64,000 bases of DNA from assembly GCA_963585895.1 (NCBI GenBank), contig OY757913.1:105958618-106022617 (forward strand), given 5' to 3'. This DNA is from Sepioteuthis lessoniana (taxonomy: Eukaryota > Mollusca > Cephalopoda > Myopsida > Loliginidae). The notes below the pieces were generated by a model. It worked only from the letters and a program-made list of their open reading frames with translations. It was not told where the DNA came from and ran no database searches. This document shows positions 44,271 to 55,246 of the stretch, in pieces (the first letter of the stretch is position 1; the number at the start of each line of letters is the position of its first letter). A program made the position numbers and the translations under genes.

Positions 44271-44602
44271 ACTTACAGTAAACGTGACACTTAAACGGTC
44301 AGATCTGAGTGTCATGGTTGGCAAGTGCTCCCTTAATTACCAATATGAAGGTCCCCGTCGTCATATAAGTAATGTGAGCTGCTCTAGTTTTAGGCGCACG
44401 GACAAGAACCAAAACTAAAGCAAAAAAAAAACAAATGAAATATATCTGATAGAGACCAGAGAAAGTAATTGTGTAGAGAAGATAATAAAGATATAATCCA
44501 TGGAAAAGCTAACCAAATGCGCGGAAAAGAATAAAACAGTTGATCACATAGTAAGTGAATTCAAAACAACAAAATCAGGTATGAAACGCTGATAAAGATG
44601 GA
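44271..44602. other. Unassigned
   Basis: Nothing recognised. The last bases include GATAAAGATGG, a probable target duplication of the following SINE. Confidence 0.4.
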
Positions 44603-44864
44603 GGTGGCCGTGGTGTAATGGTTATCATCGTAGGAAATGGACACGGCGCCACGAGTTCAAATCCCGGACGAGGCTGATTGCATTTCACAGAGCATTAATA
44701 CCCTTGGGAAAGGTATGCATCCAATTATTCTCCCTTCAGCTATGGGTAAATAGTAGGGCAGACTATCTAGGAGAAGGAAAAGTCTGAATTCAAACCTGTT
44801 AAACTTCGCTTAAAAATTGACCTTGTGTCATATCCAGCCCGAGCGGAGGGGTTTGATAAATATG
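44603..44864 (+). mobile_element. SINE-A copy with a 30-bp internal deletion
   Basis: Head GGTGGCCGTGGTGTAATGGT, B box GAGTTCAAATCCC. The segment GTTCTTCAGCCTTGGTGAGG present in other copies is missing between GGCAGACT and ATCTAGGAG. A probable target duplication is GATAAAGATGG (44591-44601) against GATACAGATGG (44865-44875), one mismatch. Confidence 0.85.
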
Positions 44865-44875
44865 GATACAGATGG

Positions 44876-45195
44876 TCCACTAAGAGTGGCTCAAGCGCCT
44901 GAATTTTTACCATACATTCGGAAACCAGAACAGAAACCAGAACCTTTCCTAGAGAAGGAAACTCATCTAATTCCGTGAAACGACAGAATATCGAAGCCTT
45001 ATTGATTATTTCTAGCCGGAATTTGATTCATTTCGAATTGATGGATTAAAAGGATGATTATCAATATTTTGAACATTTCGTCTGCATCATTTTTCTAACT
45101 TTTTGTATTTCTCTATAATAGTATTCATTATTTTGCATACAGTTATAACCTTTCAAGTATTCTTATCTAATAAGTATGTTAGTCGACCGTAATAA
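44876..45195. other. Unassigned
   Basis: Nothing recognised. Confidence 0.4.
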
Positions 45196-45412
45196 AGGGC
45201 GGCGCAAAAACTCCCTTTTCAGTAGTGACAACACCGAGGTGACGAGGTCGGTGATACTCCTTTCTATGGATGGGTCCACTTGCCCTTGATCCTTACCCTA
45301 GTTTAGCCAGGAGGCATTAATTACCACTTTTTGTATCTTTGGTATGACTCGACCTGGAATTGAAACCCGGTCTCCAGGACCATTAGCAAACACTCTCACC
45401 ACTTTGCTATCT
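45196..45412 (-). mobile_element. SINE-B copy (diverged)
   Basis: Plus strand reads GGCGGCGCAAAAACTCCCTT, CACCGAGGTGACGAGGTCG, ATCTTTGGTATGACTCGACC, TGAAACCCGGTCTCC, ACACTCTCACC. The section for TAAGGTACGGATCAAGGG is recognisable as CCCTTGATCCTTACCCTA. Confidence 0.75.
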
Positions 45413-46135
45413 GATAATTTATACAAATTATATAATTTAAAGTAACTATTCCTATGTAATAATAATCAATTCGTAGCGCAAAGTTATATGGTATCAATAT
45501 TCCAATCAAATATTATATAATCTTTAGTTCATAAACGAATTATTTTCTGACGAATATCTATACTTCGCGTCATTGAAGTCGACCTTGTTTTTGACAACAA
45601 AACTGTCTTTTAACCGAACTCTCTTTATTCTTTGTACCCACAGTCTCGCTTCTAACTTCGTCTCGCTCAGAAATATCAGGTACTAATACTCCCAATTAGA
45701 GTCGATCTGTCATTAATAGAATGAAGGGTCGAGTCCACTGTTAGAACTGATTACTCAGCATGGAAAACCGTTTAGCGTCGTAGCCAGGATACGATATATT
45801 GTTTCTAGAGATACAACCAGACAGGTTCACCAACATCCGTTGGTCAGTATTTAATCAGTATTTTGAAAAGAATGATTTTCAAAATCAAATTGACGCCGTG
45901 TAAAATATCTGTGATTAGTAAAGATGATAAAAAATGCAGTTGCATAATCAATATTAAAAATTCGCATCAACTTAACCCTATGTAATCGGTTTCAGAGGGA
46001 AATCAAATGTCTTCTTTTTGCTAATTGTTTTTTTTTTCTTTTTTTGTTTTTTTTTGGTTTTTGATATCTCATTTAGATATTCATGAAGCGATTTTTAAAA
46101 TCTCTATGACGGGTTTCAGCTGGATTTCGTTTTCT
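45413..46135. other. Unassigned
   Basis: AT-rich, T-run at 46028-46055, nothing recognised. Confidence 0.45.
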
Positions 46136-46335
46136 TAGTTTAAAGCCATATCAAACTTCGTGAGAAGAACAGCAGTGACACTATTTAACCCATCGCTTGG
46201 GAGATAAAAGGGTTCACACATTTCTCAAGGGCATTTGTCCGAAAGTAAGCACAGTGACGTGATTGGAGTTTGAAACTGCTTACTATAATGTCGCAGTCTA
46301 GTACGTTTGCCACTACCCAACGGTGACTCCTCCAC
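46136..46335 (-). mobile_element. SINE-C copy
   Basis: Plus strand: AAGCCATATCAAACTTCG, AGAACAGCAGTGACACTATT, TAACCCATCGCTTGGGAG, GTCCGAAAGTAAGCACAGTG, ATAATGTCGCAGTCTAGTAC, then CCACTACCCAACGGTGACTC (head). Confidence 0.72.
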
Positions 46336-46689
46336 GTTTTTTGTATGTGTGCGTTATTTAAAAAATTAACATCAATAATTCGCGTCTGATTTATATTTAT
46401 TTCTGATATGTGCAATATCTGTCTATCTCTCTATCTATCCGCACAATGAAATCTGAATATGAAAACATCTTACCAATAAATGAATTATCATGAATATTTC
46501 TTAAAAAAATATTTGATAAGAAAAAATCCACAGAGTATATTGTATTCATTAGTGGGTGTATATCTTGAAGAATTTACTGAATGGTCAATACAGGTATTAT
46601 GAAAAACCACGTGACTTGCACTTGCTTCATAAAATTGGACATAAGATATTGCTGTTTTCTTTTTCTCTCTCGCCATAATGCCATTTGAT
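46336..46689. other. Unassigned
   Basis: Contains a short (CTAT)n at 46425-46438; nothing else recognised. Confidence 0.4.
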
Positions 46690-46935
46690 TATAGAGTTGG
46701 AGATTTGGTTGCAGCATAACCTGATCACCAGCGATGAAAAAAAGAAAAAAAAAACGGGACTTTTTTGTAAGTGGAGTTTAAACCAATTGCTGACCAGAAA
46801 AGTCAGTCAATAAAAAGACAATCAGTAAAAAAAAGAAAAAAGGTTAGACAAAGGTTTACACCAGAGAAAGAAAATAGGAAAAAAAAATTAAAAAAAGAAA
46901 CGGAGACGACACTTGCTCACTCAGCTTTAATATAA
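46690..46935 (+). repeat. Low-copy repeat, shared with 51820-52035
   Basis: GTTGGAGATTTGG, CCAGCGA, ACGGGACTTTT, GCTGACCAGAAAAG, CAATCAG and CACTTGC appear in the same order at 51828-52028 (CGGACTTG, GCTGACCAGGAAGACC). A/T-rich, noncoding, unclassified. Orientation is arbitrary. Confidence 0.55.
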
Positions 46936-47072
46936 CTCCTAAAATACAAATGAGATGAGAGTTAGTATTGATACTCCAAGAAAGTATTGATACTAAGAAA
47001 ATAACACTTGAGATGACCAGGACACGAATAAATAGGGGAAACTGCAATAGAGAAGGTGAATCCCAGAACATA

Positions 47073-47147
47073 ATCGCTAAAGTAATGGACTGCGGTCGCA
47101 AGGTCCGTAAATGTGAACTCCAGTTGTGCCATTACGTTTACTTTCAG
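47073..47147 (+). mobile_element. SINE-C head only
   Basis: AATCGCTAAAGTAATGGACT, GCGGTCGCAAGG, GTGAACTCCAGTTGTGCC, ATTACGTTTACTTTCAG. It ends where minus-strand Dong-like LINE sequence begins at about 47150, so one truncates the other. Confidence 0.7.
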
Positions 47148-47149
47148 AC

Positions 47150-47625
47150 TTTGCTAGGTTCCTCTTGGATTAATGTAATCTTTCTTTCGATCATCCTGTC
47201 AGATACCTGTACGCCTTGTAGGTATCTGTTCATTTCTAATGCTAGTCTGAAATGAATGGAGGTGAATTTCTTGAATCAGAAACCATGAATTCCAACATGG
47301 CCTGGCATTTTCCAGTTTGATATTCTTTTTAGTGTTGTTTTGAGTAAGTCGATCTATATTTCCGTTTTGGGACCTTCTTCAAGTCCTTCTTGTTCTATTA
47401 TGATATTGTTTATCCGTTCAGCATTTTCGTTATGTTGTTTTGGTTGCCATATTTTCGTCCAAAATCGTTCGGTTTCTTTGGCATCTGGCTGTTGGTATGT
47501 TTTCGTGTCACTCCCAACCAATTGTTGATAGAATTTTCTTTCGTTATTTTTGGAAAGTCCTGTGTTGTCTGTATTTTTTTTCACCCTTTGTCTATATCTC
47601 TTTAATCTTCCTTCTTTCGCTAGCA

Positions 47626-47626
<1 letters not shown>
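47150..47626 (-). mobile_element. Dong-like LINE, N-terminal side of pol
   Basis: On the minus strand from 47626: KEGRLKRYRQRVKK, FYQQLVGSDTKTYQQPDAKE, RFWTKIW, NNIIIEQ, GLEEGPKTEI (open to 47354). Then in continuing, damaged frames: DLLKTTLKRISNWKMPGH, GIHGF, FKKFTSIH, RLALEMNRYLQ, ITLIQE. This is the region just before and into the first RT motifs, upstream of what the other fragments contain. It is the only piece of this part of the element here. It starts directly at the (ATT)n at 47628. Confidence 0.85.

Positions 47627-47627
<1 letters not shown>

Positions 47628-47678
<51 letters not shown>
47628..47678. repeat. (ATT)n microsatellite
   Basis: About 17 ATT units between the 3' end of one Dong-like copy (47682 onward) and the 5' part of another. 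Confidence 0.95.
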
Positions 47679-47679
<1 letters not shown>

Positions 47680-47681
47680 CC

Positions 47682-48195
47682 CCTTTGTAGTTTTCCAACA
47701 GTTTTAACGGGTGGTATTCGACTCAAGTCTGGGTGACTGCAAGCCGCCAATTGTCTGCAGAACTTTTCTAAATATTCTTTTCTTTTAATGGTCTTGAAAA
47801 TCCCGGTTCTTTCTCAAATCTTCAATTTGTATCATCTCTTTTACAAATCTTTAAGAAGCATTCCAAGTGAACTAATCACAATTGGTAATACCGTCACTTT
47901 CTTCAGCTCTCTAGCAAGGTCCAAATCTTTGTCTATCATTTCACTTTTTAAAAGATTTTCTCTGGGTGGGCACTGAAACGGCAAAATCCATTAGAAGACA
48001 TTTTTTCCCATTCATTATCACTAGGTCTGCTATTCGGGCCGGTATTAGGTGATCTATTAAATCTCAAAACCCTTTTCTGAATTTTATAGGACTGTTTCTA
48101 GTTTGTGAATATATCATAGTAAAATCAATAAATCCAGAAGAAAAAATTAGAAAAAAAAACAACAATTGTACGGATACTTCAAGCGACAAACTAAG
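47682..48195 (-). mobile_element. Dong-like LINE 3' fragment with a possible inverted 5' scrap
   Basis: 3' UTR and C-terminal coding at 47682-48110, in the same order as the array at 29.6-34.7 kb. Beyond it, 48150-48190 encodes KQQLYGYFKRQTK on the plus strand, the opposite orientation. This segment of the ORF normally lies upstream. It may be a fourth 5'-inversion. Confidence 0.7.
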
Positions 48196-48233
48196 GGAAT
48201 TGTATACTTGCAATTCTCTTGCGAATTCTCTCT

Positions 48234-48662
48234 GTGTCGATACTGCTGTATGGATGCACCACTTGGACGATAACAAAACAGCTGGAGAAGAAGCTAGACG
48301 GCAATTACACGAGATTGTTGAGAGCAATATTGAATAAGTCCTGGCGGCAACACCCCACAAAGCAACAACTATACAGCCACCTGCCTCCCATCACGAAAAC
48401 TATCCTAGTTAGACTAACCAGCCACGCAGGACACTGCTGGAGAAGCAGAGACGAGCTCATAAGTGATGTACTCTTATGGACCCCCACATATGGCCGAGCA
48501 AAAGCAGGACGACCTGCTAGAACATACATACAGCAGGTCTGTGAGGATACGGGATGTAGCCCTGAAGACTTTCCTGAGGCGATGAACGATAGGGAGAAGT
48601 GGCAGAGAGAGTGTCAAGGATATCCGTGCTGGTGGCACGACATGATGATGATGATGATGATA
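48234..48662 (+). mobile_element. RTE-like LINE, 3' fragment, open frame
   Basis: Encodes VSILLYGCTTWTITKQLE, KKLDGNYTRLLRAILNKSWR, QLYSHLPPI, HAGHCWRSRDELI, DVLLWTPTYGRAKAGRPA, TYIQQVCEDTGC, EAMNDREKW, then the (ATG)n tail at 48640-48662. The frame is uninterrupted to the tail. It is the closest relative here of the copy at 3943-4415. Confidence 0.88.
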
Positions 48663-48721
48663 ACTGGTTAGTGTGTCAGTATTTTGTGCTGCCATTAAAA
48701 GAGACTAAATTTCTCTTGGAA

Positions 48722-48830
48722 GCTTGGTTTGGTTTCTTTACTGACATATGAACCTTTGTGGGTTATTAAATGCCAAAGTTATTCTAGTTGAAAAACAGTA
48801 ATGATACTCCAGTTACTTACACAATTCATA
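48722..48830 (-). mobile_element. SINE-C 3' fragment
   Basis: Plus strand GCTTGGTTTGGTTTCTTTAC, GGTTATTAAATGCCAAAG, AAAACAGTAATGATACTCC. Confidence 0.7.
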
Positions 48831-48839
48831 GCAAATCAT

Positions 48840-49385
48840 TTTTCATACCGAATCTTGCCTGTTTTTGTAATCATTTTGTTCTTCTTATTATTATTTCATC
48901 TATATCACCCCATAGCATAGACTTTTTATTTTCCTGTGTGTAATCAATTTTCGCTTTAATATAATTAGTCATTATTTTGAGGAGCAATAAATAGAGATAC
49001 AATTTTTCCTTTAATGTTCCCCCTTCCTAACCATGACCGGGTCATTCTATATACAAAGTCTTCAGTCAGTCGCTTAAAATATCCATACATTTGTTTTTCT
49101 TCCCTGTTTTTGCTTTCTTTTTTCCTGTTATTGCTCTCACCGACAGCTGTAATCAATCTCTTGTTTATATATTCTTCGTGTCTTTATGTTGCTCTGTTGA
49201 AGTAATCTTTAATGCTAGGGAGTTCTATCCTTCAGTCTTTTCTTGTCACAGTTGGTCTATCGGCAAAATCTCTTTCATGTAAGGCCTTGTGCATAATCAC
49301 CGATTTCCTTGTTTTATTATCCATATTTCCTAGTGGTTCCCTCGTCCATTTTAAGAAGGATCCAGAATACGTAAAATACATTTCT
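48840..49385 (-). mobile_element. Dong-like LINE, middle of pol
   Basis: On the minus strand from 49385: GSFLKWTRE-like (frameshifted), RKSVIMHKAL, EEKQMYGYFKRLTEDF (open 49156-48965), then SLLIAAQNND-like, ATNHIKA-type and the start of the zinc-finger spacer. The REL end is absent, so this is a piece internal to the element, truncated at both ends. Confidence 0.78.
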
Positions 49386-50374
49386 ATCATAAATAAAAAT
49401 ATTAATTATTCTTTAAAGCGTCGCAATACATTTGGAATCTGCATTTTCGTATTTTCTATCAATTTGCGCCTTCGAAACGATCGTCGGTTTTATCTTTGAT
49501 ATTTCAGACGATAAACTGGCTTTGCTTCGTATATCTTGTAGAATCCAAACACTTTATAATTTAAGAATATTTTCCCCTGAAAGATTACAGAAAATAGATT
49601 TTATAGCCAATTAAAATCATAGATAGTTTAATCTACTTTCAATCTATTTTCTAGCCTATCTAAATTCTATAAATTAGCGTTAAATTACCCTGGTCTTCAA
49701 TTTTCGATAAGGATTATATCCTTATTGATTGCTCACGTTTGTCTTTATTTCTTTGAGTGAATTTGATTTACTTTCCAACATTCAATCCTCCGAATATATT
49801 TAGATTCAACCTTGCACAAATAATTTGACAATAATGATATTATCGCTTTCCTTTTGTAGACAATCTGTGATAGGAATATTTGTACTAATATAACATTCCT
49901 AACTGCTGATTATGATTGAATAGTATACACATACACCTTAGTCTTATAAACATTCCTTTTCCTTTTCATGTACATCGGAAGTCCTTTTACAGAAAAAAAA
50001 GAAGAATATTTTCAATTTTAAACAAAACAAACAGCTGTTTAAATGTGTGATACTTTTTTTTATTTAATTCAAATACGAAAGCATATTTACATATAAACAG
50101 TTATTTTTTTTTCTTATTAAGAATATGAGCTTTATAACGTTTGTTTTTCTACAAACATTTCCCTCAAGTTAAAGAAATAAAAACTTCTAAATTTGTAGAA
50201 CTGTGATTTATTTAATACTGACACTTTTCCTCTACGCGCGTTTCTTAATAGATAGATTGCCAAGATATGTAATCCTTGTTATGGATTACTAGTAGAGCAG
50301 TCTAAGCTCTTTAACTTTGTTCAGACAAACAATCAGGAAACAGAATAACTCTGAATTTCCTTGTACTATGACTC
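49386..50374. other. Unassigned AT-rich sequence
   Basis: Nothing recognised. Confidence 0.45.
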
Positions 50375-50480
50375 ATCCCTTAATTCCTCGGTTGTCCATT
50401 TTAAGAAGATTTCAGAAGATATTACAAAACCGAAGTATAGGCAATTATTCCTTTGATTAGATGTGTGTAGATTAATGAAA
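50375..50480 (-). mobile_element. Dong-like LINE, short internal scrap
   Basis: Minus strand encodes THLIKGIIAYTSVL-like and FLKWTTEELRDES, the segment just upstream of that at 49385. About 100 bp. Confidence 0.6.
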
Positions 50481-50838
50481 AAATAAAACAGATAATGTAA
50501 AAAAATATAGAAATATTGTAGTTCCCAGAAACCGCCTAACAGGAAGAAAAATACGCGCATGCCTGATAGATAGACTTTCTGTTACCAAAGAAAAATTCCC
50601 TCTGACTTAAACCGTTACCACTGAGATGAAAAGAACGTGCGTGATAATTCCTGGACTTAGCGGCAGGTTCAGTGTCCTTTTAGCAGCGGTTTCTGCAAAG
50701 AATACCTCTCTGAAAGTACCCACTGGACAAACTTCAAACTTTTACCGCAGAAAATGACTAATATACTTCAAAACTTTGTCTGGGAAATGCGACTACATCT
50801 ATTGGCTCAGGAAAATGCTCCTACGCCACAGAATAGTT
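50481..50838. other. Unassigned
   Basis: Nothing recognised beyond a short resemblance of 50520-50565 to 110-160. Confidence 0.4.
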
Positions 50839-51236
50839 GGTTGGTTGGTTGCTTGCTTGCTTGGTTGTTGCTTTTTTACGGCGTATCAACCCTTTTCAGG
50901 TCATTTAACGTCGAATTAAATTTTAAAGAATTCAGTTTAGTATAAGAATAGTCTTTGTTTACAAACAGTTAATGTCAAAACCGTTCTCTCTCAAACAATA
51001 CAGTTTAATAATATTTGACTCATGGATAGGGCCTTTTCATGTGCTACCACTCCCGATGAATGTGGACCTGGGAATGATGACAATGAAAGGATACTCCGCA
51101 TTCCACAAAGCTCCATTATAACTGGAACCTCACCATCGGAGTGTTTAGTGTCATATCTACGATATTTGTTTGGGTGGTCTTACCCCCCCCTGCAGAGAGG
51201 CTCGGCGTATTCTACAGCCCCAGCTGATTGGGCAAG
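50839..51236 (-). mobile_element. CTE, full length but short body
   Basis: Plus strand: (TTGG/TTGC)n at 50840-50868, TACGGCGTATCAACCC, TTTAACGTCGAATT, two body modules, GTGCTACCACTCCCGATG, AACTGGAACCTCACC, GGCGTATTCTACAGCC, CAGCTGATTGGGC. Confidence 0.8.
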
Positions 51237-51819
51237 CCAAAAAATAATCGTGTACCCCAAAATAAATTTTGGAGTTAAAGGTATCTTTGTCTCTTTTCTT
51301 CCTCCTTCCTTAAATTATCTTGCAGCCTTCCAGTGACCAAGAAAACAATAATGTAATGGGATATGAAGAAAAAAGGAATCAGATTTAAACACTCAAAATC
51401 ATCCCCAAAGAACCTAAAGACCTACTCAACAAATAAACATATAACTTACACATTTTCTCAACCCCATTGCTTTCTGTTATTCGCATGCAGCCAATAAAAA
51501 CTACATCAAATGATCCTTGGTCAGAGATTATTTCTTCGCCAAGGTATAATAATCACTAAAGCAGACCACCCCAAAAGTAACTTAAAATCCCACCAATAAT
51601 AAAATCTATCATTACCAAAAAAATTATTACAAATATTTGCAATAGATTCAGATATTATAAGCTGAACATCACACAATATAATGATCACAGAAATGCAAGT
51701 ATTCCCTAAAAAAGTTAGCAAAGTTATTTAGTTAATACCAACTTTATTGTAAAACCGCTGACTTGCTCAGTAAAGCTTGACAAAGAATATGCCTCAGGCT
51801 GTTCTCACGATATCGCTAT
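51237..51819. other. Unassigned
   Basis: Nothing recognised. Confidence 0.45.
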
Positions 51820-52035
51820 TTGAGTGGAGGGTTGGAGATTTGGCGGTAGAATAAAAAAAGATCCCCAGCGAGAAACATCGGACTTGTTTTTTGTTTAAAT
51901 AAATAGCTGACCAGGAAGACCAATCAATGAATAGACGACCAGAGAAATAAATAACAGTAGACCAAGATACCGAAAAAGATATGTAAAAGTAAGTAAGAGT
52001 AAAACAAAGAGAAAGAGAACGTACTTGCATCAAAG
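51820..52035 (+). repeat. Low-copy repeat, shared with 46690-46935
   Basis: Second copy of the pair. It shares GGTTGGAGATTTGG and AGCTGACCAGG, and ends near ACTTGCATCAAAG. Confidence 0.55.
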
Positions 52036-52368
52036 TCTGTGTTCATTCAACGTTGATGTAAATTCGAACATATGTCCAGCAGAGCAAAGAAAGAATCGGG
52101 ACAAGACGCTAACGGAAGTGATAAATGGACAACAGACAATGAAGACCGGAGAAAGGAAGAAAAAGGCGGGAGGATAATAAAATCCTTGTATGATTTTAAA
52201 GGTACAGAGAAATTTTCGCCTAGTCAATACAAGTAATTACGCAGAGGACACTGAAAAGAAAAACGCAAACGAAACTTTAAAAAACGCAAAAAGACGAATA
52301 ATGACAAATCAAAATTAAGTAAAAAATAAACAGAACAGTAAAACAAATATAGCAATGTGTCAATATAT
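52036..52368. other. Unassigned
   Basis: Purine-rich, nothing recognised. Confidence 0.4.
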
Positions 52369-52611
52369 ACTGATCAATACGATCACAGGTTCCAAAATAT
52401 ATGGGGTATCAACAATGTAAGTAATATAAAGTTGGTTTGCAGTGAATAATCGCATAAAAAAGATCATTATGTGCACCGTTTCCAAAATAAGAGGTGAATG
52501 AAAGTCACATAGCTGGGTTACAATAAATGATCACAAAAAAAAAAAAAAAAAAAAAAAACAGACCAATACGCGCACGGGTTGCAAAATAAGGGGTGTATCA
52601 GCAATACAGAT

Positions 52612-52862
52612 ATTGGCCAAATGAATTGAGTGTTCGCCAATTGAACAGAGAACCGGAGTTTATTCCCAGATCATCTCATACCAGAGACTCAAAAAATGGT
52701 AATTTATTCCACTTTGCTTCACACTAAGCGTTATAAGGTAAGGATCAAAGGTAAAGTGGAATAATCCACGGAATGGAGTAGCGCCCTCCCAAACATCTTG
52801 ATGTAGTAGCTTTTAAAAAGGGAGCCTTCGAGTAACCCTCGACAAAGGCCGCCAACTTTATT
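52612..52862 (+). mobile_element. SINE-B inside the tandem repeat (first)
   Basis: TTGGCCAAATGAATTGAGTG, GAGTTTATTCCCAG, GGAGTAGCGCCCTCCC, GGGAGCCTTCGAGTAACCC. Confidence 0.8.
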
Positions 52863-52942
52863 TTACAATAGATGATCATATACACACATCAATACGTGCA
52901 CAAGTTGCAAAATAAGGGATGTATCACCAATTCAGATATCAT

Positions 52943-53201
52943 AGCTGGTATTGGCATAATGGTTAGAGTGTTCGCCAATGGCAAGGGATACTTGGGTTCA
53001 ATCCCAGGTCGAGTCATACCAAAAACTCAAAAATGGTAGTTGATGCCGCTTTGCTTAACACTCAGCATTATAAGGTACGGATCAAGGGTAAAGTGGATAA
53101 ATCCTGGGAATGGATTCGCGCCCAACCCTATAAATTGGTGTTGAAGCTATGGAAAAAAGAGCCTTCAGGTCACCATTGACTAAGGCCGCCAACATTACAT
53201 T
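52943..53201 (+). mobile_element. SINE-B inside the tandem repeat (second)
   Basis: GTATTGGCATAATGGTTAG, GGGTTCAATCCCAGGTCGAG, GATTCGCGCCCAACCC, GAGCCTTCAGGTCACC. Same position within the repeat unit as the first copy to within about ten bases. Confidence 0.82.
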
Positions 53202-53317
53202 AAATGATCTCATATATAAATCAATGCGAGAATAGGTTCCAAAATAAAAGATGCACCAGAAGTACTCAGACTGTATATTAACATACGATATATCTTTCTG
53301 TAGACTTGCTTGAATAA

Positions 53318-53592
53318 TAATGGTTATCGTCGTTGGAAATAGACACTGCAGTTCTTCAAATCCTGGATAATGCTGTTTGCATTTCACGTAGTACTAATAG
53401 CTTCGGCAAAAGTATAAATGCCATAATCCTCCTTCCAGCTATGGAGTAATAGTAGGGGTAGACTGTGCTCTTGTATCTTGGTATCAAAACTGGCCTTGGC
53501 GAAAGAAAACTCTCAAGTCAACCCTGTTGAACTCTGCATAAATAATTGACCATGTCACTCATCACGCTTGTGCCGAAGGGTTGGTAAATGAA
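53318..53592 (+). mobile_element. SINE-A, old copy
   Basis: ATAATGGTTATCGTCGTTGG, TCTTCAAATCCTGGAT, GCATTTCACGTAGTACTAAT, CCTTCCAGCTATGG, AAGGGTTGGTAAATGAATG. Confidence 0.78.
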
Positions 53593-54111
53593 TGCTCTAT
53601 ATCCCCGTTGGACATCAGCCAATCTACTTACTCTTCTAGAGTTGAGTAGACGGCACCCTGAAATTAAAAGATAGATGATGACTTTGAAAGTCTCATCAGA
53701 ATAGCATCTAAGGTCCAGAAACCGAGATTTGTTTAGGATAATTGCTATCGTCAAAGGGGATAGAATCGAAGTTTTATTCTCTTAAAGAACCATATATGCC
53801 CTGTTATTTACCCATAGCTAGGGATGCATATGTAAGCAAGACTTTCCCAAATATATTAGCGCGAAGTTAAACGGAAAGCACTACTCGTGGGTGCGATATC
53901 CAAATTACAAGCGTTGAGGACGTCCTGATATTTCAAGAAACGGCGAGAAAATTCATTATGTGTTTAACAACTAAGTTCCGTGAGAATGATCACAGAAATT
54001 GCCACTATGAGTATTAAGACTGTGAGATATAATTTCCACGAAAATTTATACATGCTTCATTATATATCTTTAGCCACATCTCTACTGAGAGAAAATGTTA
54101 TTGCCATTATA
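53593..54111. other. Unassigned; degenerate SINE-type scrap at 53800-53925
   Basis: On the minus strand 53800-53925 has ATATTTGGGAAAGTC and TAGCTATGGGTAAATAAC in SINE-A/SINE-C order. The rest is unrecognised. Confidence 0.4.
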
Positions 54112-54372
54112 TATACAATGGAGAGTTATTGTCGTAGAAAATGGGTACGGTGAGCCGAGTTAAAATCGTGAACTTTGCTATTTGTATTTAATATAGCACT
54201 AATAGTTAAGTGAAAGGCATGAATCCAATTATTCTCTCGACTGTAATGCGTAATCAGTTGGGCAAACTGGGTTCTTTAACTTTGGTATGGCAACTAGTCC
54301 AGGAGAAGGAAAACAGAATTCAAATTTGTTAAAAAGTGACATAGTGTCACATCCAGCTCGTATTTGAGGGTT
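54112..54372 (+). mobile_element. SINE-A, old copy
   Basis: TATCGCC-like head lost; GAGTTAAAATCGTGAAC, TATAGCACTAATAGTTAAG, GGCAACTAGTCCAGGAGAAG, AATTCAAATTTGTTAAA, ATAGTGTCACATCC. It ends in a short (TA)n. Confidence 0.72.
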
Positions 54373-54446
54373 AATATATACATATATATATATATATATA
54401 TAAGTCATTATCAATTCGTGCAGAGAGAAGAAGGCCCTTGACACAA

Positions 54447-54448
<2 letters not shown>

Positions 54449-54499
<51 letters not shown>

Positions 54500-54503
54500 C
54501 TAT
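54449..54503. repeat. (TC)n(TATC)n microsatellite
   Basis: CTCT tract followed by about six TATC units. Confidence 0.95.
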
Positions 54504-54504
54504 G

Positions 54505-55113
54505 TCCCAGTAATCCAACGCTCCAAGCAGACTCTTGACTAGTTCGGATATCGGTTAGTTTTTTTCTGGTCAGCCAACACTGGTGTGTCCATGTGTAGGA
54601 GTCCATTAAAGAACATCATTTACAAGTTTGTCTTTACTTCTCCAGTAGTGCCCAGCAAGTCATATTCGTCTTTGGTTGGGTGCTTTGTGAGATGGGGGAT
54701 AAGAGGCCATTCAGCTGCTCTTGTTTGAGTTACTGCTTCCACAATTTATTCAAAACATCACGTAACATTCTTCTTTAATTCACTTCCAGCGTTTTTATGC
54801 GCTTCGTTAGAGTGTATGTCGTACATCTACATTGGAATACCGACACGGCCACACCTTAAAAATAGTTTCATTTTATGATAAAGATCAGATGTCCATTTTG
54901 ACAACCTATCAATTGAAATCTACACATTTCCTCACAGTATGTTCACATTACTTTCAGTTGATGAGATTTTACTACCGAACAACAAGAAGCAATGGACTCT
55001 ACGGGAACGCAGATAAAAATGAGCTCATCTGTTTTAAACAAGAAGGAGCCATCTCTTCGTTAAATGGCAAGCCTCTGAAATCAGTAGACAAATTCACATA
55101 CCTCAACAGCTAT
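54505..55113 (-). mobile_element. RTE-like LINE with inverted 5' segment (first)
   Basis: At 54505-54860 the minus strand aligns with the RTE C-terminal DNA: GTGATGTTTTGAATAAATTG, TGGAAGCAGTAACTCAAAC, CCCCATCTCACAAAG, GGGCACTACTGGAGAAGTAA. It has many frame breaks. At 54985-55113 the plus strand encodes GLYGNADKNELICFKQEGA, SSLNGKPLKS, VDKFTYL, the RT segment that should lie upstream on the same strand. The inverted segment ends at a (TA)n microsatellite. The arrangement is upstream segment inverted, downstream segment forward. Confidence 0.78.
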
Positions 55114-55246
55114 ATATATATATATATATATGAATGTGTGTGTGTGTGTGTGTATATATATATACATGTGTGTATATATATATAGGAAGGCACTCACACC
55201 CAAACACACCCATATATATATATGTGTGTGTGTGTGTGCGTGCTTG

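Larger units (their letters stand above)
52369..53270. repeat. Tandem repeat of about 95 bp that has captured SINE-B
   Basis: A motif (GATCAATACG, then GCACAGGTTGCAAAATAAGG, then GGTGTATCA.CAAT) occurs at about 52371, 52468, 52560, 52890 and 53218. The first three are about 92-97 bp apart. The next two intervals are about 330 bp because each contains a SINE-B. An A-run at 52530-52558 lies in the second unit. Confidence 0.75.
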
